NCBI RefSeq assembly: GCF_002994745.2
Contig: NC_037088.1
Span: 45,810,911 to 45,874,910 of the forward strand
Length of the DNA stretch: 64,000 nucleotides
From: Rosa chinensis
Lineage: Eukaryota; Streptophyta; Magnoliopsida; Rosales; Rosaceae
Reading direction: 5' to 3'
Made by a program: the position numbers and the translations under genes. Positions within the stretch are counted from its first letter, which is position 1; every line of letters begins with the position of its first letter. Below the pieces are notes generated by a model. It was not told the DNA's origin. It made no database searches and saw nothing but the letters and a program-made list of their open reading frames with translations. Below, one piece after another: positions 11,719-21,498 of this stretch.

Positions 11719-14032
11719 TGTGATTGGGCAACCATACATATGGTCACCGTACTCAAGACTTTCACTTTGAGAAGAAAAGAGGTCTGGGTGAACATAACGA
11801 TGGTGGTTTATTTTTATTTATTTATATATATTTTTTTGAAAGGTTATTTTTTCATGCAATATCTTTAGTCATTAATTGTGTTTCCAACATAAAAGAAAAC
11901 AATGTCCCTTTGGGGACATGCAATAAAAACATAAAAGAAAAGAATTGAGGTAATGTTGGCTATTGTAGTTACCTATATTCTCTCTTTTAGGTATAGGAAT
12001 AGGTGATGAAAACGTGAGTTTAGGGATTCCCTAAAATAAGAATGCTATAGAGGAATTATTGGAATTGATATTTGAGAGAGTCAGAGAGATCCTTATATGT
12101 TTGGTAAAAATAACGGTTAGAAAATTTGTTGGAGATGTTCAAAATAATAAAAAGAATAGCTAGGGCGGGCATCACATGTTCTCTTTATTTTCGTATAGAT
12201 TTGTTCATTGAAACTATCAATCATTTTTAAAGAAATCAAATCATTATCTGACGAATTAGTGTTAGCTTAGTGGTTAGAGCACCCACTACCTAAGATCGAG
12301 GTCATGGGTTCGAGTCAGGATGAGGGTAAAAGTGAAATCCTTTTATCCTCTTTGATATGTACTAATAAAAAATAAAATAAAATAAAAAATCATTATCTTT
12401 GTTTTAATTTTCATCTTTAATTATTTTTCAAGAAATTTGATTTATAATTTTTATATGGGTCTTTTAGCTATTTGGAGCCTTCTGGTACCTTCTTGCTACT
12501 CGGAGACAGCTTCACTGTTGGGAATTGATGAGACATAATATCACCTATTCCGATCCAGATACTGGTATACAATATACTGGTATGGTATATGTGCGTAGCT
12601 GTGCATCGAATCCTAACGAAACCTATCCTAACGGGACTAATATCTCGCTTTGGGATGACTTATGCCCTGTGAAAGAAGCTGATCCAAAGGCCTTCGACTT
12701 TGGAATATATTTTTATGCTCTGCAATCTGATGTGGTTAGTCCATCACATCCTCTCTTACAAAGAGTATTCCAATCTTTTTGGTGGGCTCTACGAAATCTG
12801 AGGTTTGCATCTAGCACCACCTTACACATGTTTCTTCTATTTTTTGGAGCAAGATATTAAGTTTTTTGTTTTTTTGTTTTTCAGTTCTTTTGGTTCAAAT
12901 CTATTGAGCGGTATGAATACGTTGGAAATCTTTTTTTCTGTTTTGATATCTACAACAGGCATGGCGTTGTTTTTAGTATATCTCAATGCAAGGGTGCAGG
13001 TTCGTGCTGTACATCCTTTATATGTGAGCGTGTGTGTGTATCGAATTTAATCAAATTATGATAATCATGATAAACTTATTTTCATGTCGTGGAAACATAC
13101 ATACACAGGAGTCGAAAGACAGGTCAAATAAGCTTATGTTGAAAGAGAAGAAGCAATTGATGAAACCATATGTCGATCTGTGGTTATCTAAATACTACCT
13201 CTCTAAGGATAAGGAAACAGAGGTGACCAGAAAGAAAAAAGAAAATTTAAAGATAGTGATCATGGAAAACATACACAAACTCAAAGAAAACAGTGATCTT
13301 GATGTGCAAAATATCCTTGGTATTCTTCCCAGAAAAGACAAACAAAGCATCATGTTAGCTTCATTAGAGAAGGCAAGAACTTCCTCTTCTTCTGTATATA
13401 TCAGCTCAGAGTGTGTACGAGTACTTATAATACATGCTTATGTATTATTATTAGGTAATATATATGATTAATATATGCAGGTGTCAGTGTTTCAAACCGT
13501 AAATGAAAAGGTGCTAAAAGCAATTTGTCAACGTCTTGTGCCACTGACCTATACTGAAGATAGCTATATTGTCCAAGAGGGGAAACCACTTGGGAAGATG
13601 CTCCTATTCATTCAAGGCACCGCAGTCACCTACTCTCATGGTGAAACCAGCAGTGATTCCTCAAGCAACAAGTGTCTTGAAAAAGGGGACTTTTATGGCG
13701 ATGAACTCCTAAATTGGGCATTCAAATCTCCCTCTTTCTCTGATTTACCTATCTCGAGGACGAATGTCATTGCCCAAGAAAAAGTTGAAGCATTTGCTAT
13801 TAGAGCCAAAGACTTGAAGAGTATTTGCTTTAAATTCTGGTGGTCTTTTAGCAGAGAAGTAAATGCTTCTCAATTGAAGCAGCATTTGGCAGCTTCTTCC
13901 ATACAAGCAATCTGGCGCCATCGTCGAGCAAGAATCCGCTTGGCAGCTTGTTACGTAAAACCAAGCAGTTGGCTCCGTCGTCGTGCAAAGACTATAGGCC
14001 TAACTCACTGGAACAGATTTGTTGTAGATTAA
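1712..14032 (+). CDS. cyclic nucleotide-gated ion channel (CNGC family), gene 1
   Basis: Plant CNGCs are plasma-membrane tetrameric cation (Ca2+/K+) channels gated by cyclic nucleotides and calmodulin. Proposed exons: 1712-1755, 1864-1878 (15 nt), 5728-6091, 6220-6417, 12468-12802, 12885-12999, 13109-13372, 13481-14032. Together they give an open 628-codon frame with matching phases. Exon 3 holds S1 ([18 protein letters not shown]) and S2 ([12 protein letters not shown]). Exon 4 holds the S4 region and ends ASH, as in the family. Exon 5 starts LFGAFWYL (S5) and ends at the pore helix [11 protein letters not shown]. Exon 6 carries the filter SFGSNL and S6. Exon 7 is the C-linker. Exon 8 carries the cyclic-nucleotide-binding fold ([39 protein letters not shown]) and an IQ-like calmodulin motif ([15 protein letters not shown]). 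Oddities: the S2-S3/S3 stretch is shortened and cysteine-rich, the filter is GSN rather than the common GQN, and intron 7 starts with GC. The first two exons are inferred from phase and splice signals. The last six are secure by homology. Introns 2 and 4 are swollen by transposons. Confidence 0.85.
2040..2860 (+). mobile_element. 5'-truncated LINE remnant with poly(A) tail
   Basis: G-rich degraded coding sequence (about 2123-2600) is followed by a 3' region ending in an A-rich tail at 2841-2866. The stretch with GGGCTTCGGGCTTAGTACTG matches in style the other LINE tails of this window (10041-11061, 57307-58330). No intact ORF remains. It lies in intron 2 of CNGC gene 1. The 5' limit and TSD are uncertain. 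Confidence 0.45.
2953..4141. mobile_element. non-autonomous TIR element, MULE-like, with imperfect 9-bp TSD
   Basis: The left end (GGGTCCTTGACTC..., then TCCCACTTACCCCA) matches the reverse complement of the right end (GGGTATTTGTCCA..., then TCCCACTTACCCCA). The flanks TATATATAT (2944-2952) and TATATATAA (4142-4150) agree at 8 of 9 bases, the TSD length of Mutator-like elements. The interior has no transposase. It holds about four degenerate ~55-60-bp direct repeats of the type TCCGGTGCGACGTCCAACTC (about 3140-3350), and several short GGGGCAATAGACGTCTATTG-like palindromes at 3640-3840. Confidence 0.6.
4205..4400 (+). repeat. intron segment shared with the region upstream of CNGC gene 2
   Basis: The stretch from TCTTGAAATTTTCATTTTTC to about TGAGATCTATTTCTTCACC closely matches 43,961-44,240, where it is tandemly doubled. 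Here it lies in intron 2 of CNGC gene 1, and there 3.8 kb before the first recognised exon of gene 2. It is therefore either a relic of the gene duplication or a shared repeat. Confidence 0.5.
4626..4995. mobile_element. MITE inserted in a (TA)n microsatellite
   Basis: The ends CAGATCTTATCC and GGATAAAATCTG are inverted. Subterminal copies of CGCTCTGAAATTTC-type sequence are also inverted, and the element is 370 bp. (AT)n tracts flank both sides (about 4579-4623 and 4996-5042), as if it had inserted in or templated a TA microsatellite. It shares its core (ACCGTTCAGTTTTTAG, CAGCCAAATTGATGATCG type) with the MITEs at 49,751, 50,161 and 59,144. Confidence 0.7.
5043..5453. mobile_element. MITE with ~24-bp inverted ends
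   Basis: The left end GAACAATTCCTAGGTTCACC matches the reverse complement of the right end (GAACAATTCTTAGGTTTACT). The interior again contains an inverted pair around 5290-5400. It directly abuts the (AT)n tract that follows the previous MITE and has no coding capacity. Confidence 0.7.
6480..7279. other. AT-rich intron sequence, no feature recognised
   Basis: This is the left part of CNGC gene 1 intron 4. An inverted pair near 6450-6610 (CACCTAAGGGACAGTTTT and AAAACTGTCCCATAGGTG) suggests a small degraded MITE. Otherwise there is nothing I can support. Confidence 0.35.
7289..7559. repeat. palindromic terminal unit, left copy
   Basis: This 271-bp block starts GGGAAAAATTCACC and ends with its complement GGTGAATTTTTCCC. 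It is palindromic about a centre near 7424 (CCGTAACGGCTCCGTGACGG). The same block closes the other end of the element. Each copy could move as a MITE on its own. Confidence 0.75.
8307..8555 (-). pseudogene. captured class II (CIN-type) TCP-domain fragment
   Basis: The minus strand encodes [20 protein letters not shown], then [15 protein letters not shown], then [20 protein letters not shown] and VVDW. This is the basic-helix-loop-helix TCP domain of CIN-like TCP factors, preceded by their usual EIVEVQGGHI-type lead. TCP proteins are nuclear DNA-binding regulators of leaf growth. Two basic-region residues look altered from the class pattern (KDRH to KDSH, RDRR to RDRS). After VDW the frame runs off into unrelated residues. 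It lies in the loop of the foldback element, so I read it as a transduplicated fragment, not a functional gene. It could still be a source of small RNA against real TCP genes. Confidence 0.75.
8941..9212. repeat. palindromic terminal unit, right copy
   Basis: This is the second copy of the ~270-bp palindrome at 7289-7559, differing by a few substitutions. It ends GGTGAATTTTTCCC, immediately followed by the TSD TTATATTTA. Confidence 0.75.
9366..9684. mobile_element. hAT-like MITE
   Basis: The left end GGGCTAGTTTGGGATTGCTG pairs with the reverse complement of the right end (GGCCCTGTTGGGGATTGTTT). The GGCC-TGTTTGGG type of terminus is common in plant hAT-derived MITEs. An 8-bp TSD is not clear. 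No coding sequence. Confidence 0.5.
10041..11061 (-). mobile_element. 5'-truncated LINE with 13-bp TSD
   Basis: CCAGTTGGGATAT (10028-10040) and CCAGTTAGGATAT (11062-11074) flank the element and agree at 12 of 13 bases. A short T-run right after the left copy is the poly(A) tail read in reverse. Minus-strand ORF remnants (10379-10735 ending [10 protein letters not shown], and 10686-11030) correspond to LINE coding sequence just before the 3' UTR. Similar sequence recurs at 43,262-43,930 and 57,307-58,330. It sits in intron 4 of CNGC gene 1. Confidence 0.7.
11075..12237. other. intron sequence with (GA)n microsatellite, no gene recognised
   Basis: This is AT-rich intron 4 sequence of CNGC gene 1. 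A (GA)n tract occupies about 11,681-11,718. Short open frames through the tract are low-complexity artefacts. I see no other supported feature. Confidence 0.5.
12250..12386 (+). mobile_element. tRNA-derived SINE with 12-bp TSD
   Basis: An RNA polymerase III A box (TAGCTTAGTGG, 12,263-12,273) and a B box (GGTTCGAGTCA, 12,307-12,317) are followed by an A-rich tail (AAAATAAAATAAAATAAA). AAATCATTATCT is repeated at 12,238-12,249 and 12,387-12,398. It inserted in intron 4 of CNGC gene 1, about 80 bases before exon 5, in the gene's sense orientation. Confidence 0.85.
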
Positions 14033-14062
14033 TGCAAACATTAGCTTTTTGGGTTGAAGTAC

Positions 14063-14068
14063 AATAAA
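14063..14068 (+). terminator. candidate polyadenylation signal of CNGC gene 1
   Basis: An AATAAA lies 31 bases after the stop codon of CNGC gene 1 in an AT-rich stretch. The 16.4-kb MULE begins 77 bases further on, so the 3' end of the transcript must fall close to or inside the element's terminus. Confidence 0.4.
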
Positions 14069-14983
14069 TATTTTATTTCGAGTTGAGTTTAACTATTTGT
14101 ATAATTTTTGTTTCTTTTTGTTTAATAACTATTTGTATAATAAAGGGATAATGATAAAAAAGGTCATTTGGAAGTGTCATATTATAATTTAAACACCACA
14201 AATGTTTCGATGATAATTTAGGTCACCTGTTCACGATCTACCACTGCATTTCAAATTAATTACAAAACTACCACCGTCAGTTTTCTTTGGCAGTTTCTGG
14301 CCAGTAAAGTAAAACGCCACTATTATTCATCTTCTCCATATCATTTCGGGATTTCAAACGTCAAAAAACCACTCAACCCTACTCCGAAATAGAGAATTCT
14401 CCATCTCCGGCTGCCACATTCTGAGACACATACATTCTCCGACGACTGTTTTGCTCAACAGTGAAGAAGCGCCGACTGTGCAAAAGTACTTCACAGAAAA
14501 AGCCCCAAAATTTAGGGATTTGAAGAATTGCAGAACTCGAATCGTCTACCTCGACCGGGTAATCTTTCAGACTTGATTCTCATAAACTTCTCTTACTCAA
14601 TTTCGAGTCATTGAGATAGTGTTTAGTTTTGAAATTATAAGTCGAGTATGATTTATAATTATTTCTGCATTTGATTCTGAAACAAAACAATTCGATTCCA
14701 AGTTTTGGTTTGGTTTGAGTGAAGATTTAAAGCTTTTTTGAGTGGAGATGATCAGTGACTGTCTTAAAAATTTAGTTTGATGCTGTGACATAGCCAGTGA
14801 CATAGGCTACTGAGTGGGTATCATTTCATTTTGGAGTGGCTCTGTTTCCATTTTGGTGTGATTTGATACATAGTCATTACCATTTATGTGGAGATAATGA
14901 CTGTGTGTGATGCTGTTTAGGCTTTAGGCTTTACTTGAATGGAAATTCTGCTACTGCAAATACCTATTTTATAGGCTCAGATA

Positions 14984-15370
14984 ATGAAACTGGTCAGTGA
15001 TCATGTAACTGATCATATAACTGGCCATGTAACTGGCCATGTAACTGATCAAGTAACTGACCATGTAACTTACATGTATATAACTGATCATGTAAACTGC
15101 CCATGTAACTGCCCATGTAACTGGCCATGTAACTGTCCATGTAACTTACATGCATGTAACTGATCATGTAACTGGCCATGTAACTTACATGTAACTGGCC
15201 AAGTAACTGATTATGTAACTGATTAAGTAACTGGCCAAGTAACTGTTTATGTAACTGACGTTGAAATTGACATGAGCTGTAACTGACCATGTAACTAACC
15301 AAGTAACTGATCATGTAACTTACAATATATGTATCTCGCCAAGTAACTGATTATGTAACTGCAAACTCAA
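14984..15370 (+). repeat. array of the element's ~12-bp repeat, upstream of Ulp1-like gene A
   Basis: Dozens of degenerate units of the type CATGTAACTGGC / CAAGTAACTGAT follow one another with a period near 12 bp. They end just before the ATG of gene A. Open minus-strand frames through the array are artefacts of the period being divisible by three. Confidence 0.85.
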
Positions 15371-15412
15371 TGCTAACTTTCTTATTTTTTCAACAGAATT
15401 TAAACATCAGAA

Positions 15413-18400
15413 ATGACAAGAACAAAAAGAAAAGAAAGGGAACCAAGTGATGATAATGAAGACTACCAAGAGGTGGAATTAGAAGATGAAGAAGACAATC
15501 AAACGATACTCACAAAGAAGAATTCGAAGAAGAGCTTGAAGAAATCAAAGAAAAGGAGAGAGGAAGAAACAGAAGATGAGGAAGAAGAAGAAGAAAAAGA
15601 AGAACCATCACCGAAGAGATTGAAATCAAAAAAAAAAAAGACAAGAAGGAACAGAAGAACAAGAAGTAGAACAATCACCAAAGAAGGGTTCTTCAAAAGT
15701 TATTAGCAAAAAACAGAAAGTAAGGAAGGTAAAAGATTCTGAAGTTCAAGAAGAAGTAGAAGAAAAACCTGAAGCAGCACCAAAGAGGAAAAAAAATGTG
15801 AAACCAGGACATGTGCAGTACAGGTGCACTTTAATAAGTTTCTTGAACACAATTAAAGATAACAAGCAGAATCTCAGTGCAAGAACATTAGATTTGCTCA
15901 GGCAGTCACCATTTGGAAACATTGTCAATGCATTCCATGGTGGCTACATAGAGGACAAGTCAGCCAAGAAATCTGATGATTTCATTACACTCCTCCTACA
16001 GGCCTACGACCATGAAAATGACCTCTTCTTCTTTGGAAAGAAGAAATTCAGGATCTCGACAAGAGATATTTCAAAGATCCTAGGAATGCCAGATAAAGGT
16101 GAGTTGGTCCCAAAGACTTCTGAGGGGGCATATCAGTCCGACTTTATCCAGCAGTTTTTTTCAAACACAGCGAGAATTAACAAGAGAGCCGTGGAGAAAG
16201 CTCTGCAAGATGCGCTCAAAGAGAATGCAACAGCAGAGGAAGGGATTGAGAAGAAGGACAAAAATGTGGCAAGATTAATCTTGCTAGACTTGTTCATCAA
16301 GTTTCTGTTCCCAAATGCAGGAGGAACAATTTCATGGGACTACGTAAAAGCCTGCGAAAATTTGGATAAGATTGGATCTTATGATTGGGCAAGGGAAGTT
16401 GGAAGCTTCTTAAAAAAGTCTATAAAGACTTTGAAAAAGAAAAAGGAGTCAAGCAGCCAATATAGTAATACAGGGGGCTGTGTTCTGATAATACTGGTAA
16501 GTTACTGTCAGACTGAAATGTAACTGGTCAAGTCACTGATCAAGTCAAACTGCAAGTCACTATGACTAATTTTTTTTTTTTTGTGCAAGCAGTATTGGTT
16601 CTGCCAAAAGACTGGAAAAATCAAGCCAATATCTGGAAGGGAGAACGAAGATCATGGGATGAGAAAATGGGACATCCAGAAACTGATAAAGAATTGGCCA
16701 AGTTTTAACAGCTTGAAAAAAATAGAGGTATTTTCTTCTTTGTCAAAGTAGTTGTCACTGGACAAGTGACTGGCCAAGTAACTATCTTGGTTAAAAGTCA
16801 CTGATTAAGTCACTGTCACACTGCATGTCAATGGCCAAGTCACACTTCATGTCACTGGCCTTCATAACTGTTGTAAACATGTCATAGCTCATGTCACATA
16901 GCATGTCACTGACATATTGAATATGTTTCTTTCAAAAAATCTTTGAAAACCTGAAGGAGGATAGAGAGGAATCAGAATCAGAGGAAGAGGAGAATAGATC
17001 AGATGAATCAAAGACAGTTCCGGAAGGAGAGGAAAAAGGAGCTGATGATCAGAATTGTGAAAACGAAGAAGATAACCTAGAAGTTGAGGTGGCTGAACAG
17101 GAAACATCTTCAGAAAAAAACAAATGGGAGAAAGAGCTTCAGAAAAAAGAGGAGTAGATAAGATATATGACTGCAGAGAAAGATAATTTGAAGAAAAAGC
17201 TGAATGAAAAGGAACACAAACTAAGGAAAATCACAGAGGACATGGTGAATCTAGAGGAAAGAAATACTACACTTGTGACCGAGAATTTCTGCCTTGCATC
17301 ATCGGTGAAGGAGTTAGAGATAAAATTGAAGGAATTGGAGCAAATGTTGAGCCCAAAGACTCACACCTCAATAGCAGCTCAGCAGCACAGCTCCCCACCT
17401 CCTAACTCAACAGAAGGAAAAAATGAATTAAATGAAGCTGCATCTAAGGCTGCTGAAAACACAAAAGAGAAAGATCAATCGACTATTGAGGAAGGTCAGT
17501 CCCATGGGATCTGCACAGTCGAAGAATCTGCAGAAGCAGCAGCATCTACATCTCCACCTCACTGCACAGTGGCAGAAGAAACTAAATCGACACCTCCATC
17601 ACATAAGGAGTCACAGTTCCAGAGCCCCACAGTCCACATGCTCACAGTGGCAGAAATGGAACAACAAGCTGACAAGTGTCAGATAGTGAAAAGTCCTATA
17701 GTTGAAGAAGCATTTCAACTTCGTACGTTGAGCATAGAGAAAGAGAAGAAGACACCAGAGCAGAGCCAAAAGGGAGAGTTAACAATGGACCTTACAGAGC
17801 AACATTCCGGTGAAACGGTATCATCAATGGGTCTCTACTCTTACGTTGTGAGATTAAAGAATAGGAGAAGAACACAGAAAAAGGACAACATTTACTGGTG
17901 GGGAGATGTGAAAGCAAAAAGACAGAAGAAAGCAAAGGAGATTGAAGAGAGATTGAAAGATGCTGAAAAGAGAGAAAAAGAAAAGGAGATGAAGGCCTCA
18001 CTGCCAGATGCTGAACTTAAAAACCTAGAACAGATGGTAGCACAACAGAAATTGGACGATTTACCAGAGGATGTTCTGGAAGCAATAAGAGAGATGGACA
18101 CTGCAGAAAATGCACAAATCAATAAAGAGCCAGAAGAGAAACAGCTACCTGCTGAGGTCGTAGACTGGGAGGAGAGCAAAGTATACAATTTTATGGACCA
18201 GGACACCAAGAGGAGAGTCCAGAAATACTGGTAAAATGCACCATCAGGGTAATAATTTAATTAAGTTAAATTTCTATTTTAAACTTATTGTCACTTGCCA
18301 AGTCACTGTCCATGTAATTGACAAAGTAACTGGCCAAGTCATTGTCCATGTGAAGACACTGGCCAAGTCACTGTCTATGTAACTGACAAAGTAACTGTCC

Positions 18401-20076
18401 AAGTCACTGTCCCTGGCCAAGTCACTGTCCATCTAAATCCGGAAGTCACTGACCATATGAAGTCACTGGCCAAGTCACTGTCAATGTAACTGGCCAAGTC
18501 ACTGTCCATGTAAATGCGGCAGTCACTGTCCATGTATATGGCGAAGTCACTGGCCATGGCCAAGTCACTGTGCATGTATATGGCGAAGTCACTGGCCATG
18601 CGAAGTCACTGTCCATGTAACTGACAAAGTAACTGACCAAGTCACTGTCCATGTATATGGCGAAGTCACTGTCCATGTAAATCCGGAAGTCACTGGCCAT
18701 GTGAAGACACTGGCCAAGTCACTGTTCATGTAACTGACAAAGTAACTGGCCAAGTAAAGTCGCTGGCCAAGTCACTGTCCATGTATATGGCGAAGTCACT
18801 GTCCATGTAAATCCGGAAGTCACTGTCAATGTAACTGACAAAGTAACTGGCCAAGTAAAGTCGCTGGCTAAGTCACTGTCCATGTAAATGAAGAAGTCAC
18901 TGCCAATGAGTTGGGCAAGTGAAGTCACTGGCCAAGTCATTAGCCATGTGATTGTTAAATAACCAACATCACAAACTATGTTACTTACACTTCATTCTTT
19001 GCAGAGTATACTTCTGGGATGGAAGACGGTATGGAGCACAGGTTTCAAGACAGGATTTAAAAGACATAATCATGAATGAACCGATAGCAAGCAATTGCAT
19101 CGAATGTTATGGAATTCTCTTGACTGATCAGTTGTTGGAGAAAGAATCACAAGGATTGGATGTCCCAACTTTTATGAATCCCTTATGCTGGGTAAGTAGT
19201 GGAACGATTATCAATGTAAAATCAAAGCAACTAATTCTTAATTGATAATAACTAGTCTTCTTTTTTTCTTGCAAACAGCATTCTGCAGAAAATTTGACGG
19301 TGTATTACGTACATCTGTACCTCTGCGAACCACTGTTCGAAAATCTGGCAAGATCCAACTATATATTCTTCCCAATCTCACATGAATCAGGATTTCATCA
19401 TACACTGCTCATTTTTGACAAGGAATTAAAGAAATGGTTCCACTCTGATTCAAAAAGACCAAAAAAATCATCAACTGGAATATACTTTCAAAATGTTAAA
19501 AAAATGGTATGAAACACTTTCGTCATACTAATTTCATATATTTAATTTAAGCAGAAAGCATATTATTGATTATGTTGCGATGTTGGAAATGCAGGTTTAA
19601 ATGGTAGAGCTTTGGATGACTGCAGTAAAAGAACAAGCAGATGACATGATAGAACAAGGTTGCAGGATGAAATTTGATGAAAAGAACAGTTCAGAAGAAC
19701 AACTGAAAATGATAGAAGTTCCATTGACTGAAACAGAGAGAGAAAGCATAAAGTGGATCAAGGATAACTACAAACGAAAAATGACAGTGACAGAACTCAA
19801 AGACAACCCTCAGCAAGGAGAAGATTCGTAAGTACACAGCTCTTTAAAAATGTCAATATAATCATTATAAAGTTCAAAATCATTTACTTCAATTTTTATA
19901 TGATGAATAGATTGGATTGCGGACTTTTTGTAATGTACACAATGGAGAAAATTTCGAACAAAGGGACAGTTCCAAAGAAGCTCACAAAGGATGATATTTT
20001 GAAATTTAGAGCTCATGTGGTAAAGTCATTTGCAGAGAGTAGGCACAACTGGAACTCACAACATAATGAAGTGTAG
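15413..20076 (+). pseudogene. MULE-borne Ulp1-like cysteine protease gene, copy A (degraded)
   Basis: Seven exons can be aligned with copy B: 15,413-16,496; 16,593-16,727; 16,936-18,248; 19,005-19,191; 19,279-19,506; 19,595-19,827; 19,911-20,076. Exon 1 starts with a Lys/Glu-rich tail. A globular domain follows (VQYRCTLISFLN ... SPFGNIVNAFHGG ... FRISTRDISKILGMP) resembling the DUF1985/plant-mobile-domain type found beside transposon-borne Ulp1 domains. Exon 3 is coiled-coil and Pro/Ser-rich, then SIGLYSYVVRLKNRR-like. Exons 4-7 carry a C48 (Ulp1/SENP) fold with the likely catalytic His in FHHTLLIFD, Asp in FHSDSKRP and Cys in LDCGLFVMY. Family members cleave SUMO-type conjugates; this protein's own substrate is unknown. 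Lesions: a frameshift in an A-run near 15,628-15,639, exon 3 acceptor CAA instead of CAG at 16,933-16,935, TAG at 17,155, TAA at 18,232 and TAA at 19,598. Confidence 0.75.
18290..18955 (+). repeat. 12-bp repeat array in intron 3 of gene A
   Basis: This is a nearly pure array of AAGTCACTGTCC / ATGTAACTGACA / AAGTAACTGGCC units, with higher-order blocks containing ATGTATATGGCG and AAATCCGGAAGTCAC. It fills almost the whole intron up to ~50 bases before the acceptor at 19,004. Confidence 0.9.
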
Positions 20077-20239
20077 AAATTTGTTTAGGGAATAGGATAG
20101 GTTATATAGGTTATATAGGAAATGACTATATAGGTTATATAGTCATTTCCAAATATTAAAAAATTTCCTTTTTTTAATATTTTCTTGCAGATATTGCTTC
20201 AGTATATAAAATTTTGTCTTATATGATACCTTTTAAAGT

Positions 20240-21440
20240 AAGTAAATGGCTAAGTTATAGAGAAACTGAATGTCACTAGAAATGGCGACCTGAATGTCAC
20301 TGGCCAAGTCACTGTCCGTCTCAAGTAACTGGTAAAGTCACTGACAACGTAACTGCTAAAGTAACTAGCCAAGACACTGAATAAGTCACCAGCCATGATT
20401 TGGCAAAATAATTGTAAAAGGTAATGTCATGAGCAAATACATAAAGCAAGTAACTGTAAAAAAATTCATGTCCTTATGTACCGTATAAAGTAACTGGCCA
20501 AGTCACTGACAAAGTCACTCACTAGCAAAAGACAAGACATTACCAAACTGATCTTTTATTTTTAATTGCAGCGTGCCACTGCACCGCGACTGCAGCGTTC
20601 CACTGCACAAAACAAACTGTAAAAAAATTCATATCCTTACATACATTATAAAGTCACTGGCCAAGTAACTTAAAAAATAATGTCATGAGCCAATAAATAG
20701 AACAAGTAACGGTAAAAATTGAAGTCACTGCTTATGTCACTGTCTATGTTTCAAATTATCTATCCAACCCTTCAACTTCCAGAAAACTGCTAACCCGAGG
20801 GCGACTATATCTCTTAGTTCATTTTACAATATCTTTTCACAATTTCAAAATTCAGAGAAACTGCTCAAAGATTTTCTCTCCGGCTAAAACAGCGGACAAC
20901 GTCTGATTTCCTCCACCATCAACCGTGGGTAAGCAAGATTGATTCACTGACTAGGCCCCAAATTCTACGGTTCTACAAATTTACCGAAAATATTTGAAAA
21001 TCTGTGCTCGTCAGAGACAGCCACCGGTAACTTCCTCATACTTCTTTCATATAATTTCGATTTGAATAACATGCGTTTTGTTTGAATTAGAAAAGTTATT
21101 TCAATTACATGTGGAGTCTCATGAGAAAATGAATTTGAATGCGAGATTTGTTTGACTTACATGTGGAATCTGATGAGAAAATGATGATTTCTGTTTCAAT
21201 TACATGTGGGATTTGATGAGAAAATGAATTTCCATGTTAGTTTTGTTTGAATTACATGTGGGATGATGCCATAAAATTTCAGCATTTTGTCATGGTTCAA
21301 TGTCTTTGTCACTGCCCATGTCGCTGCACTGGTCACTGGCTATGATAATGTAACTGGTCATGTAACTGGTCATGTCATTGTTTATGTCACTATCATAAAC
21401 ATGTGCATAAATATGTCACTGGTTATGTAACTATCAAAAT
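20240..21440 (+). repeat. spacer between the Ulp1-like genes: 12-bp repeats and GC-rich hairpins
   Basis: Scattered GTCACTGGCC-type units occupy about 20,240-20,750 and 21,290-21,440. Two adjacent GC-rich units (GCAGCGTGCCACTGCACCGC and GCAGCGTTCCACTGCAC) sit at about 20,570-20,615, foreign in composition to their surroundings. The rest (20,760-21,290) is probably the promoter and 5' leader of gene B, similar in layout to 14,300-14,980 before gene A. Confidence 0.65.
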
Positions 21441-21498
21441 AACTATTGAATTCTAATTTTCTTAACTGTTTACAGGATTTTTTAAAAAAGTTCGAGGA

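Noticed and set aside
14994..15314. Open minus-strand frame of 106 codons with repeated SYMASYM-like peptide
   Set aside because: It is the translation of the 12-bp repeat array; a period divisible by three keeps frames open without coding.
18375..18940. Three overlapping minus-strand frames with YMDSDLAS/TVTWPVT repeats
   Set aside because: Same cause: the repeat array of gene A intron 3, bounded by good splice sites on the other strand.
14984..18955. Repeat arrays considered as a CRISPR array or centromeric satellite
   Set aside because: Units are ~12 bp, degenerate and without spacers, they lie within a transposon's introns, and the host is a plant.
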